Shown piece by piece: positions 10,178-22,860 of a stretch of DNA of 64,000 bases (position 1 is its first letter; each line of letters opens with the position of its first letter). A program made the translations under genes and the position numbers. Source of the DNA: Glaciecola sp. (GTDB lineage: Bacteria > Pseudomonadota > Gammaproteobacteria > Enterobacterales > Alteromonadaceae); NCBI GenBank assembly GCA_029246415.1, contig JAQWNF010000003.1, forward strand, positions 1 to 64,000, in the 5' to 3' direction. Under the pieces are notes generated by a model that was not told the origin of the DNA, did not search any database, and worked only from the letters and a program-made list of their open reading frames with translations.

Positions 10178-10468
10178 ATGGCAATTCGTCCTTTACACGA
10201 TCGCGTTATTATCAAACGTGCTGAACACGAAAGTAAATCAGCCGGTGGTATTGTTTTAACAGGTTCTGCTGCTGAAAAATCAACTCGTGGTGAAGTTATC
10301 GCAGTAGGTAACGGTCGCATTTTAGAAAACGGTGATGTACAAGCATTAGCGGTTAAAGTGGGTGATACGGTTATTTTCAGTGAAGGCTACGGCGTTAAGT
10401 CTGAAAAAATCGACGGCGAAGAAGTTCTGATCCTTAGCGAAGGCGATATTCTAGCTATCGTTGAATAA
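10178..10468 (+). CDS. groES: Co-chaperonin GroES
   Basis: [44 protein letters not shown]; start at ATG 10178. Confidence 0.98.
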   Translation: MAIRPLHDRVIIKRAEHESKSAGGIVLTGSAAEKSTRGEVIAVGNGRILENGDVQALAVKVGDTVIFSEGYGVKSEKIDGEEVLILSEGDILAIVE

Positions 10469-10489
10469 CATTCATTAATCCATTTTTGA

Positions 10490-12184
<1,695 letters not shown>

Positions 12185-12215
12185 TGCGACAAGAGTCGGC
12201 TTAAATACCTCTCTA

Positions 12216-12252
12216 AAAAAAGCCCTAACAAGTTAATGTTAGGGCTTTTTTG
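12216..12252 (+). terminator. Rho-independent terminator of groESL
   Basis: AGCCCTAACA...TGTTAGGGCTTTTTT. Confidence 0.9.
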
Positions 12253-12282
12253 TTTACCGCCACAATTAATTACATAAAGCGC

Positions 12283-12996
12283 TTACTCAGCTAACTTGCT
12301 TGCTATTTCTTTAATAGATGAATGTCTCACATCCAAGCCTTTTACCAAATAGATAACGTGCTCAGCGATATTACGGCTGTGATTGCCCATTCGTTCTAGT
12401 GAACGTAACGCCGATAGTATGTTCATGGCGCGTTTGATAGATTTAGGCTCATCTATCATGTAATTAACAATGGTACGCATCGCGCTTTTTAATTCACGAT
12501 CGACTTTTTTGTCGGCTTTAGCCACGTCTAATGCGAGAGTGACATCTAACTGAGAAAATGCACTCAACGCAGAACTTAGCATGCTTTGTACCAGCCCACC
12601 CATATGGGCAACTTCTTCATATCCGGCTGGAGCAGCGCCTTTTTTCTCAAGTCTTATTGCCATCTTAGCAACTTTTTGTGCTTCGTCGCCAATACGCTCA
12701 AGATCACGGATGATCCTAGTCGCAGACAACACCATGCGTAAATCAAAGGCCGCGGGTTGACGACACGCTAATACTTCTGTGCAGAGTTCGTCTAAACGAA
12801 CTTCACGCATATCCACGTCGTCTTCCACTTGCACGACTTTCTGAGCAAGTTCTTTATTAGTTGATATGATTGCTTTGACCGAATCAACAATTTGTTGTTC
12901 GACGATGTTACCCATTTCTAATATTTGAGTAATGATGGTTTCAATCTCATTATCGAAACTATGTGAGATATGTCTATCTAAAAACTTCTTATCCAT
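12283..12996 (-). CDS. phoU: Phosphate signalling protein PhoU
   Basis: PhoU-like protein in pst locus. Confidence 0.95.
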   Translation of the reverse strand: MDKKFLDRHISHSFDNEIETIITQILEMGNIVEQQIVDSVKAIISTNKELAQKVVQVEDDVDMREVRLDELCTEVLACRQPAAFDLRMVLSATRIIRDLERIGDEAQKVAKMAIRLEKKGAAPAGYEEVAHMGGLVQSMLSSALSAFSQLDVTLALDVAKADKKVDRELKSAMRTIVNYMIDEPKSIKRAMNILSALRSLERMGNHSRNIAEHVIYLVKGLDVRHSSIKEIASKLAE

Positions 12997-13034
12997 TTTA
13001 TGTTCCTGTTTTACCTATCTAAGGTATAAAGTAA

Positions 13035-13898
13035 TTAACCAAAGCGACCGGTAATATATGCTTCAGTGAGCTCATGCTCTGGATTAGTAAATACGCGCTT
13101 GGTATCGTTCACCTCAATGAGCTTACCCATATGGAAATACGCGGTGCGGTCAGATACACGGGCTGCCTGTTGCATCGAGTGAGTCACAATCGCAATCGTA
13201 AAGTTTTGGCTTAACTCAGCCATCAGCTCTTCAATTTTAGCTGTTGCTATAGGATCAAGTGCTGAGCATGGCTCATCCATTAAGATTACTTCTGGACCTA
13301 CCGCAATGGTACGTGCAATACACAAGCGTTGTTGCTGACCACCGGATAAACCTGTGCCTGGCGCGGTTAAGCGGTCTTTGACCTCTTCCCACAAACCGGC
13401 TTTACGCAAACTGACTTCAACAATTTCATCTAAGTCAGTTTTATTGTTAACTAAACCGTGAACCTTAGGGCCATAAGCGACATTGTCATAGATTGATTTA
13501 GGAAACGGGTTTGGCTTTTGAAATACGATCCCGACGCGAGCGCGAAGTGCAACCACATCTTGTTTTGGGTGATAAATATCACTGGCTTCAAGTTTAAAAT
13601 CACCTTCGATACGACAGGTATCAATCGTGTCATTCATGCGGTTCATACAACGTAAAAAGGTAGATTTACCACAGCCTGATGGGCCGATCATCGCTACTAC
13701 TTCATTTTTACCTATATCTAAGCTGACGTCATGAATCGCTTGTTTTTCGCCATAAAATACGTTGACGTTACGCATCGACATTTTTGCATTATCAGAAAAA
13801 ATATTTCCGACCGTTTCTAGGTTTGACACATCTTGAGAGATCTGTGGATCGTTTTCTTTTTGTACTTGTTTCATTATAATAATTCCTGTTCTTACCAA
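13035..13898 (-). CDS. pstB: Phosphate ABC transporter ATP-binding protein
   Basis: [35 protein letters not shown]. Confidence 0.97.
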   Translation of the reverse strand: MVRTGIIIMKQVQKENDPQISQDVSNLETVGNIFSDNAKMSMRNVNVFYGEKQAIHDVSLDIGKNEVVAMIGPSGCGKSTFLRCMNRMNDTIDTCRIEGDFKLEASDIYHPKQDVVALRARVGIVFQKPNPFPKSIYDNVAYGPKVHGLVNNKTDLDEIVEVSLRKAGLWEEVKDRLTAPGTGLSGGQQQRLCIARTIAVGPEVILMDEPCSALDPIATAKIEELMAELSQNFTIAIVTHSMQQAARVSDRTAYFHMGKLIEVNDTKRVFTNPEHELTEAYITGRFG

Positions 13899-15211
13899 CG
13901 ACGCTCAAGGCGTTTGCGTAGCCATATTGCTGCTGTATTCATGGTTATAAGAAACGCCAACAGCACCATAATGGCCGCTGATGTACGCTCAACAAATGCG
14001 CGTTCTGGACTGTCAGACCATAAGAAAATCTGGACAGGTAATGCCGTAGCCGGATCGGACACGCCACCAGGAATATCCACAATAAATGCGACCATTCCGA
14101 TCATTAATAACGGCGCAGTCTCACCTAATGCTTGTGCAAATCCAATGATGGCTCCGGTTAACATACCCGGCATTGCAAGCGGCAATACATGATGCAAAAT
14201 AACCTGCATCTTTGATGCTCCCAAACCTAATGCTGCGTCGCGGATGGATGGCGGTACTGACTTAATTGCCGCACGACTCGAAATAATAATCGTGGGTAGG
14301 GTCATTAATGACAACACTAACCCGCCAACTAACGGTATAGAGCGATGCATTTCGAAGTAGCCAATAAAAATCGCCAAGCCCAGTAAACCAAAAATGATAG
14401 AAGGTACTGCGGCTAAGTTGTTAATGTTCACTTCGATAAAGTCAGTGAGTTTATTTTTAGGTGCATACTCTTCCAAATATACTGCCGCCGCTACACCAAT
14501 TGGAAAGGAGAGTGCGATGGTGACTAACAGGGTGAATAGAGAACCCGCCATTGCGCCCATGATCCCTGCTTGTTCTGGCTCGCGTGAATCCCCTGATGTA
14601 AAGAAAGTCGTATTAAAACTTTTCTTCAACTGTTGATTGCCAATCCATGTTTCTACCCACGCCACCTGTTGTGGGTTTAATCGACCGATGAACGCATCTG
14701 CTTGGTTATCGCCGCGGCTTTTATAGTAGGTATCAATATCATCATCAGCTAATACCCAAACACCAGTGGTTTGATTGAGTAATGCTGGATTTTCTTCGAG
14801 TGATTCACGTAATGTAAAGCTTGCCCCATTACTGACTAAGCCATAAAGGTTACGACGTTGTTTGCGACTTTTGGCATCGGTGAACTGCTCACGCAACGCG
14901 CTTTTTACAAGCGCTGAATAATCTGCCATTGCCAATTGTTGCGGGTCAGTTACGTCTGTGATCTCAAGTGCATCGGCATCATAATTGACTTCCAAATAAA
15001 CATAAGTCTGTAAAAATGCAGAATGACCTTTGCCAATGATGTCACTAAACAATATCACCAAACATGCTAAGCCAAACAAAATGGCAGTAACGCCATATGC
15101 TTTAAAGCGTTTTTCTGCGCGATAGCGCTTAGTTAGGTTTTTGTTGACCAGCTCGATGGTGCTAGGTTTTTCTGCACTGTGTGTATTTTGATTAGATTCA
15201 TTTTTCATCAT
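13892..15211 (-). CDS. pstA: Phosphate ABC transporter permease PstA
   Basis: Permease domain, overlaps pstB start. Confidence 0.93.
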   Translation of the reverse strand: MMKNESNQNTHSAEKPSTIELVNKNLTKRYRAEKRFKAYGVTAILFGLACLVILFSDIIGKGHSAFLQTYVYLEVNYDADALEITDVTDPQQLAMADYSALVKSALREQFTDAKSRKQRRNLYGLVSNGASFTLRESLEENPALLNQTTGVWVLADDDIDTYYKSRGDNQADAFIGRLNPQQVAWVETWIGNQQLKKSFNTTFFTSGDSREPEQAGIMGAMAGSLFTLLVTIALSFPIGVAAAVYLEEYAPKNKLTDFIEVNINNLAAVPSIIFGLLGLAIFIGYFEMHRSIPLVGGLVLSLMTLPTIIISSRAAIKSVPPSIRDAALGLGASKMQVILHHVLPLAMPGMLTGAIIGFAQALGETAPLLMIGMVAFIVDIPGGVSDPATALPVQIFLWSDSPERAFVERTSAAIMVLLAFLITMNTAAIWLRKRLERRW

Positions 15212-15213
15212 TA

Positions 15214-16602
15214 TTACTCGTACTGCTCACGATATTTTTTAACTACCATTAAGGCAATGCTATTGAGGATCAGCGTGATCACAAACAACATTAATCCAAG
15301 TGCAAACGCAGATAGTGTCTTAGGACTATTAAATTCTTGATCGCCGACTAACAAAGTCACAATTTGGACAGTTACTGTGGTTACCGATTCCATTGGATTA
15401 GCGGTGAGATTAGCGGCTAGACCCGCTGCCATCACCACGATCATGGTTTCACCAATTGCTCTTGATACGGCCAACAATATCCCGCCAACAATACCGGGTA
15501 ATGCTGCCGGAATAATCACTTGTTTAATCGTTTCAGACTGTGTTGCACCTAGCCCAAATGAACCATCACGTAAAGACTGCGGCACGGCATTGATAACATC
15601 ATCAGACAGAGAGGAGACAAAGGGAATGATCATCACGCCCATTACTAATCCTGCCGCTAATGCACTTTCAGAAGAGACGCTTAATCCAAACATGCTACCG
15701 GTTTCACGTAAATAAGGTGCAACTGTCAATGCGGCAAAGAAGCCATATACGACAGTTGGGACACCTGCTAATACTTCTAGGGCCGGTTTAACGAATGTTC
15801 GTACTTTTGGTGATGCGTATTCAGACAAATAAATCGCCGCCATTAAGCCTGCTGGCACCGCAATGATCATTGCAATTGCTGAAATGAGCATAGTACCGGC
15901 AAATAAAGGCACAGCACCAAATGCGCCAGAACCACCTATTTGCCCCTCTCTAATTGCCATTTGAGGACTCCATTGAAGACCAAAAATGAAATCAAAAAAG
16001 GGTACAGTCTGAAAGAATTTGACAGATTCAAATATAACCGAGAAAACAATGCCTGCAGTGGTAAAAACGGCAATACTGGCACACATTAACAAGGCAATTT
16101 TGAATACGTTTTCTACTTTGACTCGTGCTTTTAACTTTGTGTTGACACGCAACCAAGAAAACAAGGAAAGTCCCATCGCCGCACAGATAAACACAACCGT
16201 TAATGCCATTTGGCTGATCGCCTGTAAGCTGTTTAAACGCTCGGCAGCTGCAATGATATATGGCTCAGCTGCTAAGGTAGAACTATCATCTAGTGCAATA
16301 TTACTAACAGTGTTGAGCAATAAGCCAAGTTCTGATTCGGTTAATGCTTGAGTACTGGTGGGCAATTCTTGAATGATGATTTGTTTGATCAGGTAATCAT
16401 CAAATAATACCCATACGACAAGTATCAAAATACTCGGTATACCACACCATAGCGCTGAGAGTATGCCGTAATAGCTAGGTAACGAGTTAAGGTTGCGGAT
16501 CCCTTGGCTACCGCCTGCCACGGCGATAGAACGTTTACGTCCTAAAACAAAAGCCATTGCCATTAATAGCACGGCAAGGATTAATAACATTGATGTATTC
16601 AT
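15214..16602 (-). CDS. pstC: Phosphate ABC transporter permease PstC
   Basis: Permease domain, directly upstream of pstA. Confidence 0.93.
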   Translation of the reverse strand: MNTSMLLILAVLLMAMAFVLGRKRSIAVAGGSQGIRNLNSLPSYYGILSALWCGIPSILILVVWVLFDDYLIKQIIIQELPTSTQALTESELGLLLNTVSNIALDDSSTLAAEPYIIAAAERLNSLQAISQMALTVVFICAAMGLSLFSWLRVNTKLKARVKVENVFKIALLMCASIAVFTTAGIVFSVIFESVKFFQTVPFFDFIFGLQWSPQMAIREGQIGGSGAFGAVPLFAGTMLISAIAMIIAVPAGLMAAIYLSEYASPKVRTFVKPALEVLAGVPTVVYGFFAALTVAPYLRETGSMFGLSVSSESALAAGLVMGVMIIPFVSSLSDDVINAVPQSLRDGSFGLGATQSETIKQVIIPAALPGIVGGILLAVSRAIGETMIVVMAAGLAANLTANPMESVTTVTVQIVTLLVGDQEFNSPKTLSAFALGLMLFVITLILNSIALMVVKKYREQYE

Positions 16603-16675
16603 ATTGCCTCTATCGTTTACTTTACTCCGGTGACATCTCCCGGAAACAGCGCAAAGTAACGAGTGTAAATTAAGT

Positions 16676-16712
16676 AAAAAAGCCAGCCGAAAATAATCGG
16701 GCTGGCTTCACA
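16676..16712 (-). terminator. Stem-loop with U-run between pstS and pstC
   Basis: Minus strand GAAGCCAGCCCGATTATTTTCGGCTGGCTTTTTT. Confidence 0.8.
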
Positions 16713-16742
16713 TTTTGTTTACTGCGTATAACTATAGAATAG

Positions 16743-17831
16743 TTATAGTTTCACTGGTGTTAATCTTTTTACATCAGCTTTAACTTGCTTACGCAAATCG
16801 TCGTTCAATGGGATCATGCCTTTGTCTGCCAAGTAACCTTCTTGCCCAGAAGCTTTGTTACTAATAAACTCAGCAAGAAACTCTTCGATACCCGGAACAA
16901 CACCGATGTGATCTTTCTTCACATAGAAGTATAACGGACGTGAAACAGGATAAGTACCTTCAGCGATATTTTCAAAGCTCGGTTCATAGCCATTAATCTT
17001 AGTCCCTTGAATTGTATCAGAATTTTGGTCTAGGAAACTAAAACCAAAGATACCAAATGCATTTGGGTTTGCGTTTAATTTTTGCACAATTAAGTTGTCG
17101 TTTTCGCCAGCTTCGATAAATGCACCATCATCGCGTACACTGTGACAAATCGATTTAAACTTGTATTTAAGATCTTTGGATAGCTCAGCATTACCCGCTT
17201 TGCCTGCAGCTTTAGATTGTTTGCTAATATCCGCAATCCAATCTATTTTTTTACAACCACCTTCTAAAGCTAATTCAGAAAATGCATCACGAGTACCTGA
17301 TGTAGGTGGTGGGCCTAGCACTTCAATTTTGTGCTTAGGAAAACTCGGGTTGATATCATTCCAAGTTTTATATGGGTTAGTGACTAATGTTTGTGAACCA
17401 TCTGGATTAGGCACTTCTTTGCCTAACGCTAAAAATAACTCTTCCAGCGTAATGTTCATTCGCTCAGCGGTGTTTGCATTACCAATGACAATACCGTCAA
17501 AACCAATTAATACTTCAACCACACCGGTCACACCGTTATCTGCACATAACTGTACTTCAGATGGCTTGATACGACGTGATGCGTTAGTGATATCAGGGAA
17601 TTGAATACCAACGCCCTGACAGAAAAGTTTTAAACCACCGCCTGAGCCAGTTGACTCTACTTTTGGTGTTTTAAATTGAGTGGACTTACCAAAACGTTCA
17701 GCAACCACTGTTGAGAAAGGGTAGACGGTAGACGAACCGACGACGTTAATATAATCGCGCGAGGCGTGCGCAACATTTGCAACTAACAACGATGATAAGA
17801 CTACCGATGCTGAAATTAAAAACCTTTTCAT
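16743..17831 (-). CDS. pstS: Periplasmic phosphate-binding protein PstS
   Basis: Signal peptide MKRFLISASVVLSSLLVANVAHA; VVGSSTVYPFSTVVAE; start probably 17831 rather than 17846. Confidence 0.95.
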   Translation of the reverse strand: MKRFLISASVVLSSLLVANVAHASRDYINVVGSSTVYPFSTVVAERFGKSTQFKTPKVESTGSGGGLKLFCQGVGIQFPDITNASRRIKPSEVQLCADNGVTGVVEVLIGFDGIVIGNANTAERMNITLEELFLALGKEVPNPDGSQTLVTNPYKTWNDINPSFPKHKIEVLGPPPTSGTRDAFSELALEGGCKKIDWIADISKQSKAAGKAGNAELSKDLKYKFKSICHSVRDDGAFIEAGENDNLIVQKLNANPNAFGIFGFSFLDQNSDTIQGTKINGYEPSFENIAEGTYPVSRPLYFYVKKDHIGVVPGIEEFLAEFISNKASGQEGYLADKGMIPLNDDLRKQVKADVKRLTPVKL

Positions 17832-17880
17832 ATTTTTGTTCCACATACTAATTAATTAAGACGCAGAAAGTATATGACGA

Positions 17881-17924
17881 GGCTGTGACACATATATGAC
17901 AGCAATATGACACTTTTGTGACAG
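17881..17924 (-). promoter_or_regulatory. Two tandem Pho boxes upstream of pstS
   Basis: Minus strand CTGTCACAAAA GTGTCATATTG CTGTCATATAT GTGTCACAGCC, exact 11-bp period. Confidence 0.9.
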
Positions 17925-17941
17925 AGTTAACCCTACAATGA

Positions 17942-18640
17942 CTAAGGCTTTATCGCAATCTTTAGCACGCCATCGCGTTGGTGCATAAATAAATCATACG
18001 CCTCCACAATGTCATCTAGCACATAGGTATGTGTCACCATTTCGGATAAATCGACGCGTCCTGTCTCAATCACATTCATCAACGACATCTACTTCCGTGT
18101 AGTTAATGGTGATATCTGCGCCTAATTTTTTGGCCATCGCTAAGCGTTCATTGTTGGCATCAACAGCAATAATCAGCGAAGCACCTTTTAATTTTGCACC
18201 TGCGGTGGCACATAATCCAATCGGACCTTGGGCAAATATAGCCACCACATCACCAATTTGAATATTGGCATTTTCAGCACCTTTAAAACCAGTGGACATA
18301 ATATCAGGGCACATCAACACTTGTTCATCCGTTAAGCCATCTGGCACTGGGCATAAATTAGCTTGTGCATTCGGCACTAACACGTATTCAGCTTGTGTGC
18401 CATCAATATGATTACCAAAGCGCCAGCCACCCGTTGCTTTATAGCCATGGCACGAACATTTACCACCAGCATCTAAATAGCCCCCATCTTGTGCGGGTAA
18501 ACCATCCTGACTGGCGTAAGAAGTATAGGATGGGCAAATTGCACCGGCAACAACACGTTGACCCTCGCTATAACCCATTACCGCGCTACCAAGTTTTTCA
18601 ATGGTACCGACAGGTTCATGACCTATGGTTAACCCTTTTT
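17942..18640 (-). pseudogene. Decayed zinc-dependent alcohol dehydrogenase
   Basis: N-terminus missing (starts at LTIGHEPVGTIEKLG with an upstream in-frame stop), middle deleted after KKLGADITINYTEVDVV, C-terminal LMNVIETGRVDLSEMVTHTYVLDDIVEAYDLFMHQRDGVLKIAIKP* in another frame. Confidence 0.88.
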
Positions 18641-18720
18641 AACAAAAGTATAACAACCTGTATTAAAGAAACTTTGATGGAGGTCAATGTTTGTTTGGTA
18701 AGCCCTGACATTAAAATAAA

Positions 18721-18748
18721 ACCCCAAGAACATCGCTGTTTTTGGGGT
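18721..18748 (-). terminator. Stem-loop terminator downstream of PL17 gene
   Basis: AACCCCAAAAACAGCGATGTTCTTGGGGTTTTATTTT on minus strand. Confidence 0.7.
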
Positions 18749-18774
18749 TGGTATTTAGCTAGAACCGAAATTAG

Positions 18775-21015
18775 TTACTGGTAGTAAAATGCACCAGTCC
18801 AATCATAAATCGTGTCAGCAATTTTTAGGCTATGTTTACTTGAAGCTGCCGCATCTTGATTAGCAAGAATAAATAACTGTGTATTGCCTGCTAAATCAGT
18901 AATTTGGATCGCTGTATACTGTGTATCATCGTGCACAATTGCAAGGTTAGCAATATTACTCGATGAGTTTAATGACGCTTCAGTAACAGGACTATAGCTG
19001 CCATGAGGCTCAATTACAGTTGCAAATGTGGTATCAGCAGTGTCATTACGACGGATCATGAAAGCCGCTTCACGACGAATATTAAACTCAGGATCCTTTG
19101 CCCCCATGCGGGTAAACAACAATTCATCGCTAGTATTCGTTGCAGCAGTCAACGTAAAGAATTTGCCTTCAGTTAACCAAGATAATTTAGTGTTATTTGT
19201 TTTAGGTTGACCTTGACCTTCTAAGTATAAATGTTGATAACCGTTTTTCGTACCAAGCGGAGCTAGCGTGTTGGGTGATGCATAGTCAAAATTGGTGTCA
19301 ATGACTTGGCCTAAGAAATAATAAGGTAGGTCATAATCTTGCTTAGCATTCGTGTCCACTTTCATGATGTCGAGTAAGAATGCTTTTTCAAAATTCTCGT
19401 CTTTGATCATGACCATAGTACGATGCATTTTGGTCCCTGGGTATGCATTGGTTTCAGTCGCACTCACTACTTGCACTTCTGGGCGCGAGTCATCATAGAC
19501 ATGTAATTCGGAATGATGCTGACTGCCTACCGCATATTTACCCTGAAAATGCATTTCTTGATTAAGTGATAAAGTATTGTGAGCAATAGTGGTTTTTGCC
19601 CACGTTGTGTTTTCTTTTAGATAGTTACCACCGCCTTTTTGACCAATATTAACAAAACGCGATAATCCGTAATCTTGCAATACTTCAGCGCCTTTTGCAT
19701 ATAATGAAAAAGATAACTTGTCGTAATGACCGTGGCTTAAGCCTTGGGCTGCATATTTAAATACATTGGTAAGTTCTTCGTTACCATAACGTAATACAGC
19801 AACGCCACCCTCATCACCGTTAGCACCATCAGTAAGATTAACCGATGTTTTGGCAAAAGGTTGGGCCTTGTTATCACGCACACCAATAGCGACGGCTAAA
19901 CCCGCTTGGTCGAGTAGCACTTCATTTTGAGTTTGTGCAATGCTTAGTAGCTGTGGATCTTGATTACCATAGTGATATGCAACGTTAACCGCAGTAACTA
20001 ATGACGGCGTAAAATAAGACATGCCTTTTTGACCGTCATTAAGTGGGAAGAACTCTCCATCAGCATCGGTCAAATTCAATAACGCATCTACACCTTTGAG
20101 CAGTACATTGTCTTTATGCTGCATCACGCCTAATTCTGGCTTAGCATTTTCCATTCCCAATGCAAAGATTAAGAACGGGTACATAGCATAACGTTGGTAA
20201 TACGGACCTTCGGTATAGTAACCATCAGGTGAAAAGGGCTCTTCGAGATTAGCTAAAAAGCCGCGACGTTGGCCTTCTGTTTTAATTGTACCGCCGTCAT
20301 TATCAACGCCACCAACTTCTAAGCCATCATCTTCGATGCCATATAATGCGCGTTGGATCAGTTCTTTATCATCCATTACTAGACCAATCATACCTACTGC
20401 GGCATTACCCCAAGTACTATGATTGTGTACGCGGTTGAAAAACGCAGGGTTTTCTAACGAGATAAAATCTGCGAATGGACGAAATAAATTATTCTCTAAA
20501 ACAGAGCGTTCAGAATCAGACAAAAAATTATAGATAGTGTCGTAGGCTTGGCTCATATACACCAGCCAGTTACTGTCATTTAGGCACTGCCAAAATAACT
20601 TACCTCTTGAATAGGAACGTTCTTGGGGATGTAGGGGCAAGTTTTTGTACATTGCTTCGTATTGAAACAACATATCACGCACATAAACGGCATATTTATC
20701 GTCTTGTAAAATTTGATATAACACACCAGCTTGTTGGGCAATGATAAAATTTTGTTTATGACGGTAATGGGTATAACCACCAGAGAAATCTTTAGGGATT
20801 GGCGTATCAATGCCCGCAGCAATTTCTGCATCAACCACTTGTTTAACCTTGACTAAACTAGCGTCAAACAATGGGACTTTACCAAGGTTTTTGCGGATTT
20901 GCTCCACTCCGTCTTGCGTCAAAATAAGATTTGGATGTTCTTTGGCTGACAGCGATGGCACGTTGATTAATATCAACACCATCAGTAATAAACTTTTCAT
21001 CATTCTTATTGGCAT
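18775..21015 (-). CDS. Oligoalginate lyase, PL17 family (heparinase II/III-like C-terminal domain), secreted
   Basis: Signal peptide; PKDFSGGYTHYRHKQNF, LFSPDGYYTEGPYYQRYAMYPF (read as LEEPFSPDGYYTEGPYYQRYAMYPF), NTTWAKTTIAHNTLSLN, GLSHGHYDKLSFSLYA resemble Alg17C-type enzymes. Confidence 0.88.
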   Translation of the reverse strand: MPIRMMKSLLLMVLILINVPSLSAKEHPNLILTQDGVEQIRKNLGKVPLFDASLVKVKQVVDAEIAAGIDTPIPKDFSGGYTHYRHKQNFIIAQQAGVLYQILQDDKYAVYVRDMLFQYEAMYKNLPLHPQERSYSRGKLFWQCLNDSNWLVYMSQAYDTIYNFLSDSERSVLENNLFRPFADFISLENPAFFNRVHNHSTWGNAAVGMIGLVMDDKELIQRALYGIEDDGLEVGGVDNDGGTIKTEGQRRGFLANLEEPFSPDGYYTEGPYYQRYAMYPFLIFALGMENAKPELGVMQHKDNVLLKGVDALLNLTDADGEFFPLNDGQKGMSYFTPSLVTAVNVAYHYGNQDPQLLSIAQTQNEVLLDQAGLAVAIGVRDNKAQPFAKTSVNLTDGANGDEGGVAVLRYGNEELTNVFKYAAQGLSHGHYDKLSFSLYAKGAEVLQDYGLSRFVNIGQKGGGNYLKENTTWAKTTIAHNTLSLNQEMHFQGKYAVGSQHHSELHVYDDSRPEVQVVSATETNAYPGTKMHRTMVMIKDENFEKAFLLDIMKVDTNAKQDYDLPYYFLGQVIDTNFDYASPNTLAPLGTKNGYQHLYLEGQGQPKTNNTKLSWLTEGKFFTLTAATNTSDELLFTRMGAKDPEFNIRREAAFMIRRNDTADTTFATVIEPHGSYSPVTEASLNSSSNIANLAIVHDDTQYTAIQITDLAGNTQLFILANQDAAASSKHSLKIADTIYDWTGAFYYQ

Positions 21016-21313
21016 GATAGGTAGTTCCTTGTGTATAAAAGCGTTTAAAAATTCTGCCTTAATACTAACAGGACACGGCTAAACTTTCTAATATTAACAG
21101 ACCAAAATGTAGTTTTTTTTGGCATGAAATATTACCAATTTGTGTGACCAAAAATATGTGTCTAATTAGTCATTTATTATAGATGGTCAACGGGAGTAAT
21201 TTAGGCAAATCACAGATACGTACTAACCACATTAAGCTACGCGTATCCTCTTATATCTGATTAGCGAGCGGTGCTATAACATTTAAAGACGATTCAATAA
21301 AAAAGCAGGGATA

Positions 21314-21772
21314 ATGATGCGTTTCGAGAATGCCCGTTCAGCTATGCAACACGCAAAAACATTTCATCAACAATTAGGTGATTTTTATCACTCATTATCT
21401 TCGCAAGTGACGCAGCCAAAAGCTAAATTATTACTCGACTATATCACGCAGCAAGAAAGGTCCTTGGTTGATGCGTTATCGGCATTTGAGTCCAGCACAC
21501 CTAAAGGGGTATTAGATACCTGGCTGCAATATGCTAATGACAGTGAAATATTGAAACTGCCTGCTATAGCGTCATCCAAAGCGATCCACACTGCTGAAGA
21601 TATATTAAATATTTCGACACAGATGAGTGATGAGTTACTGAGTTTATATGCTCAAGTAGAGGAACAGATAGACGAAGAACAAGTAAAAGCGATTTTTCAT
21701 AATTTGGCAGATATGCAAGTGCAAAAACAAAAGAAAATTACCATGAATTATGATCGCTTGATGGATATGTAG
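21314..21772 (+). CDS. Conserved hypothetical helical protein
   Basis: Intact ORF upstream of cbpA; no family recognised with confidence. Confidence 0.5.
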   Translation: MMRFENARSAMQHAKTFHQQLGDFYHSLSSQVTQPKAKLLLDYITQQERSLVDALSAFESSTPKGVLDTWLQYANDSEILKLPAIASSKAIHTAEDILNISTQMSDELLSLYAQVEEQIDEEQVKAIFHNLADMQVQKQKKITMNYDRLMDM

Positions 21773-21838
21773 ATGCTTTAAATCAAGAGGGCTGATTGGC
21801 TGCTGAAGGCAATAGTACCCTCGTCTAATAGGATAGAT

Positions 21839-22786
21839 ATGGATTTTAAAGATTATTACAAGATCTTAGGTGTCGCAGAAGATGCTGATATCAAAGCAAT
21901 TAAAAAAGCCTATCGCAAATTGGCATTAAAACTACACCCAGATGTAAGTGCAGAAGCGGATGCCTCAGACAAGTTTAAAGAAGTCGCAGAAGCGTATGAA
22001 GTATTAAAAGATCAAGAAAAACGCGCTGAATATGATCATATCAAAAAATATGGTGCTCCCCAACAGCAATCTGGCTCACCGTTTTCTGGTCGAGGTCAGC
22101 ATGCCTATAGTGGCGGATTTGAACAGGCTCAAGGTGATTATTCTGACTTTTTTCGTCAAGTATTTGGGGGACATACAAACGGCTATAATCGCCACTATCA
22201 ATCTGAACCTGATATGTTTAAAGGCCAAGATATTGAGATGGAAGTGCCCTTGTTTTTAGAAGACTCTGCAATAGGAGTTAGTAAGTATATTGAGTACATG
22301 ACACCGGATCATTCATCGGGTATCGAGAAGCAAATAAAAAAATCTATCAATGTTAAAATACCACAAGGAACTAAGGATGGAGAGCGTATTCGCTTGAAAG
22401 GGCAAGGCGGGTTAGGCAGTCAACAGGGTTTACATGGTGATTTGTACTTACATATTCGGTTGGTACCGCATCCGTTATTTGATGTCGATGGATCGAATAT
22501 ATTATTAACGGTACCTTTACTACCGTGGGAGGCTGCGTTAGGCACTTCGTTAGAAGTTCCCACATTGTATGGCAAAATAAAACTTAATATTCCGGCCAAT
22601 AGTCAGTCTGGGAAAAAACTACGCATTAAAGGAAAAGGCCTTAAAACCAAAAGCACACAAGGTGATATGGTCGCCATCCTCAATATTGAAATCCCAACAA
22701 CACAGTCAGATGAAGCAAATAAATTATGGCAGCAATTAGCAGATCAAAACACGGATAATCCCCGTTCGGAATGGGATGGTCGATAG
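21839..22786 (+). CDS. cbpA: DnaJ-class curved DNA-binding protein CbpA
   Basis: DYYKILGV J-domain with HPD, no zinc-finger, DnaJ C-terminal domains. Confidence 0.92.
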   Translation: MDFKDYYKILGVAEDADIKAIKKAYRKLALKLHPDVSAEADASDKFKEVAEAYEVLKDQEKRAEYDHIKKYGAPQQQSGSPFSGRGQHAYSGGFEQAQGDYSDFFRQVFGGHTNGYNRHYQSEPDMFKGQDIEMEVPLFLEDSAIGVSKYIEYMTPDHSSGIEKQIKKSINVKIPQGTKDGERIRLKGQGGLGSQQGLHGDLYLHIRLVPHPLFDVDGSNILLTVPLLPWEAALGTSLEVPTLYGKIKLNIPANSQSGKKLRIKGKGLKTKSTQGDMVAILNIEIPTTQSDEANKLWQQLADQNTDNPRSEWDGR

Positions 22787-22860
22787 GTGAGTCGTAACTC
22801 GTTACAAAGTGCGTAGGCATAAATTTTCTGTTTATAAGCATTATAGTTTACTATCATGCT

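Noticed and set aside
18365-18784. 139-aa plus-strand ORF
   Set aside because: Antisense to the alcohol dehydrogenase pseudogene and its terminator.
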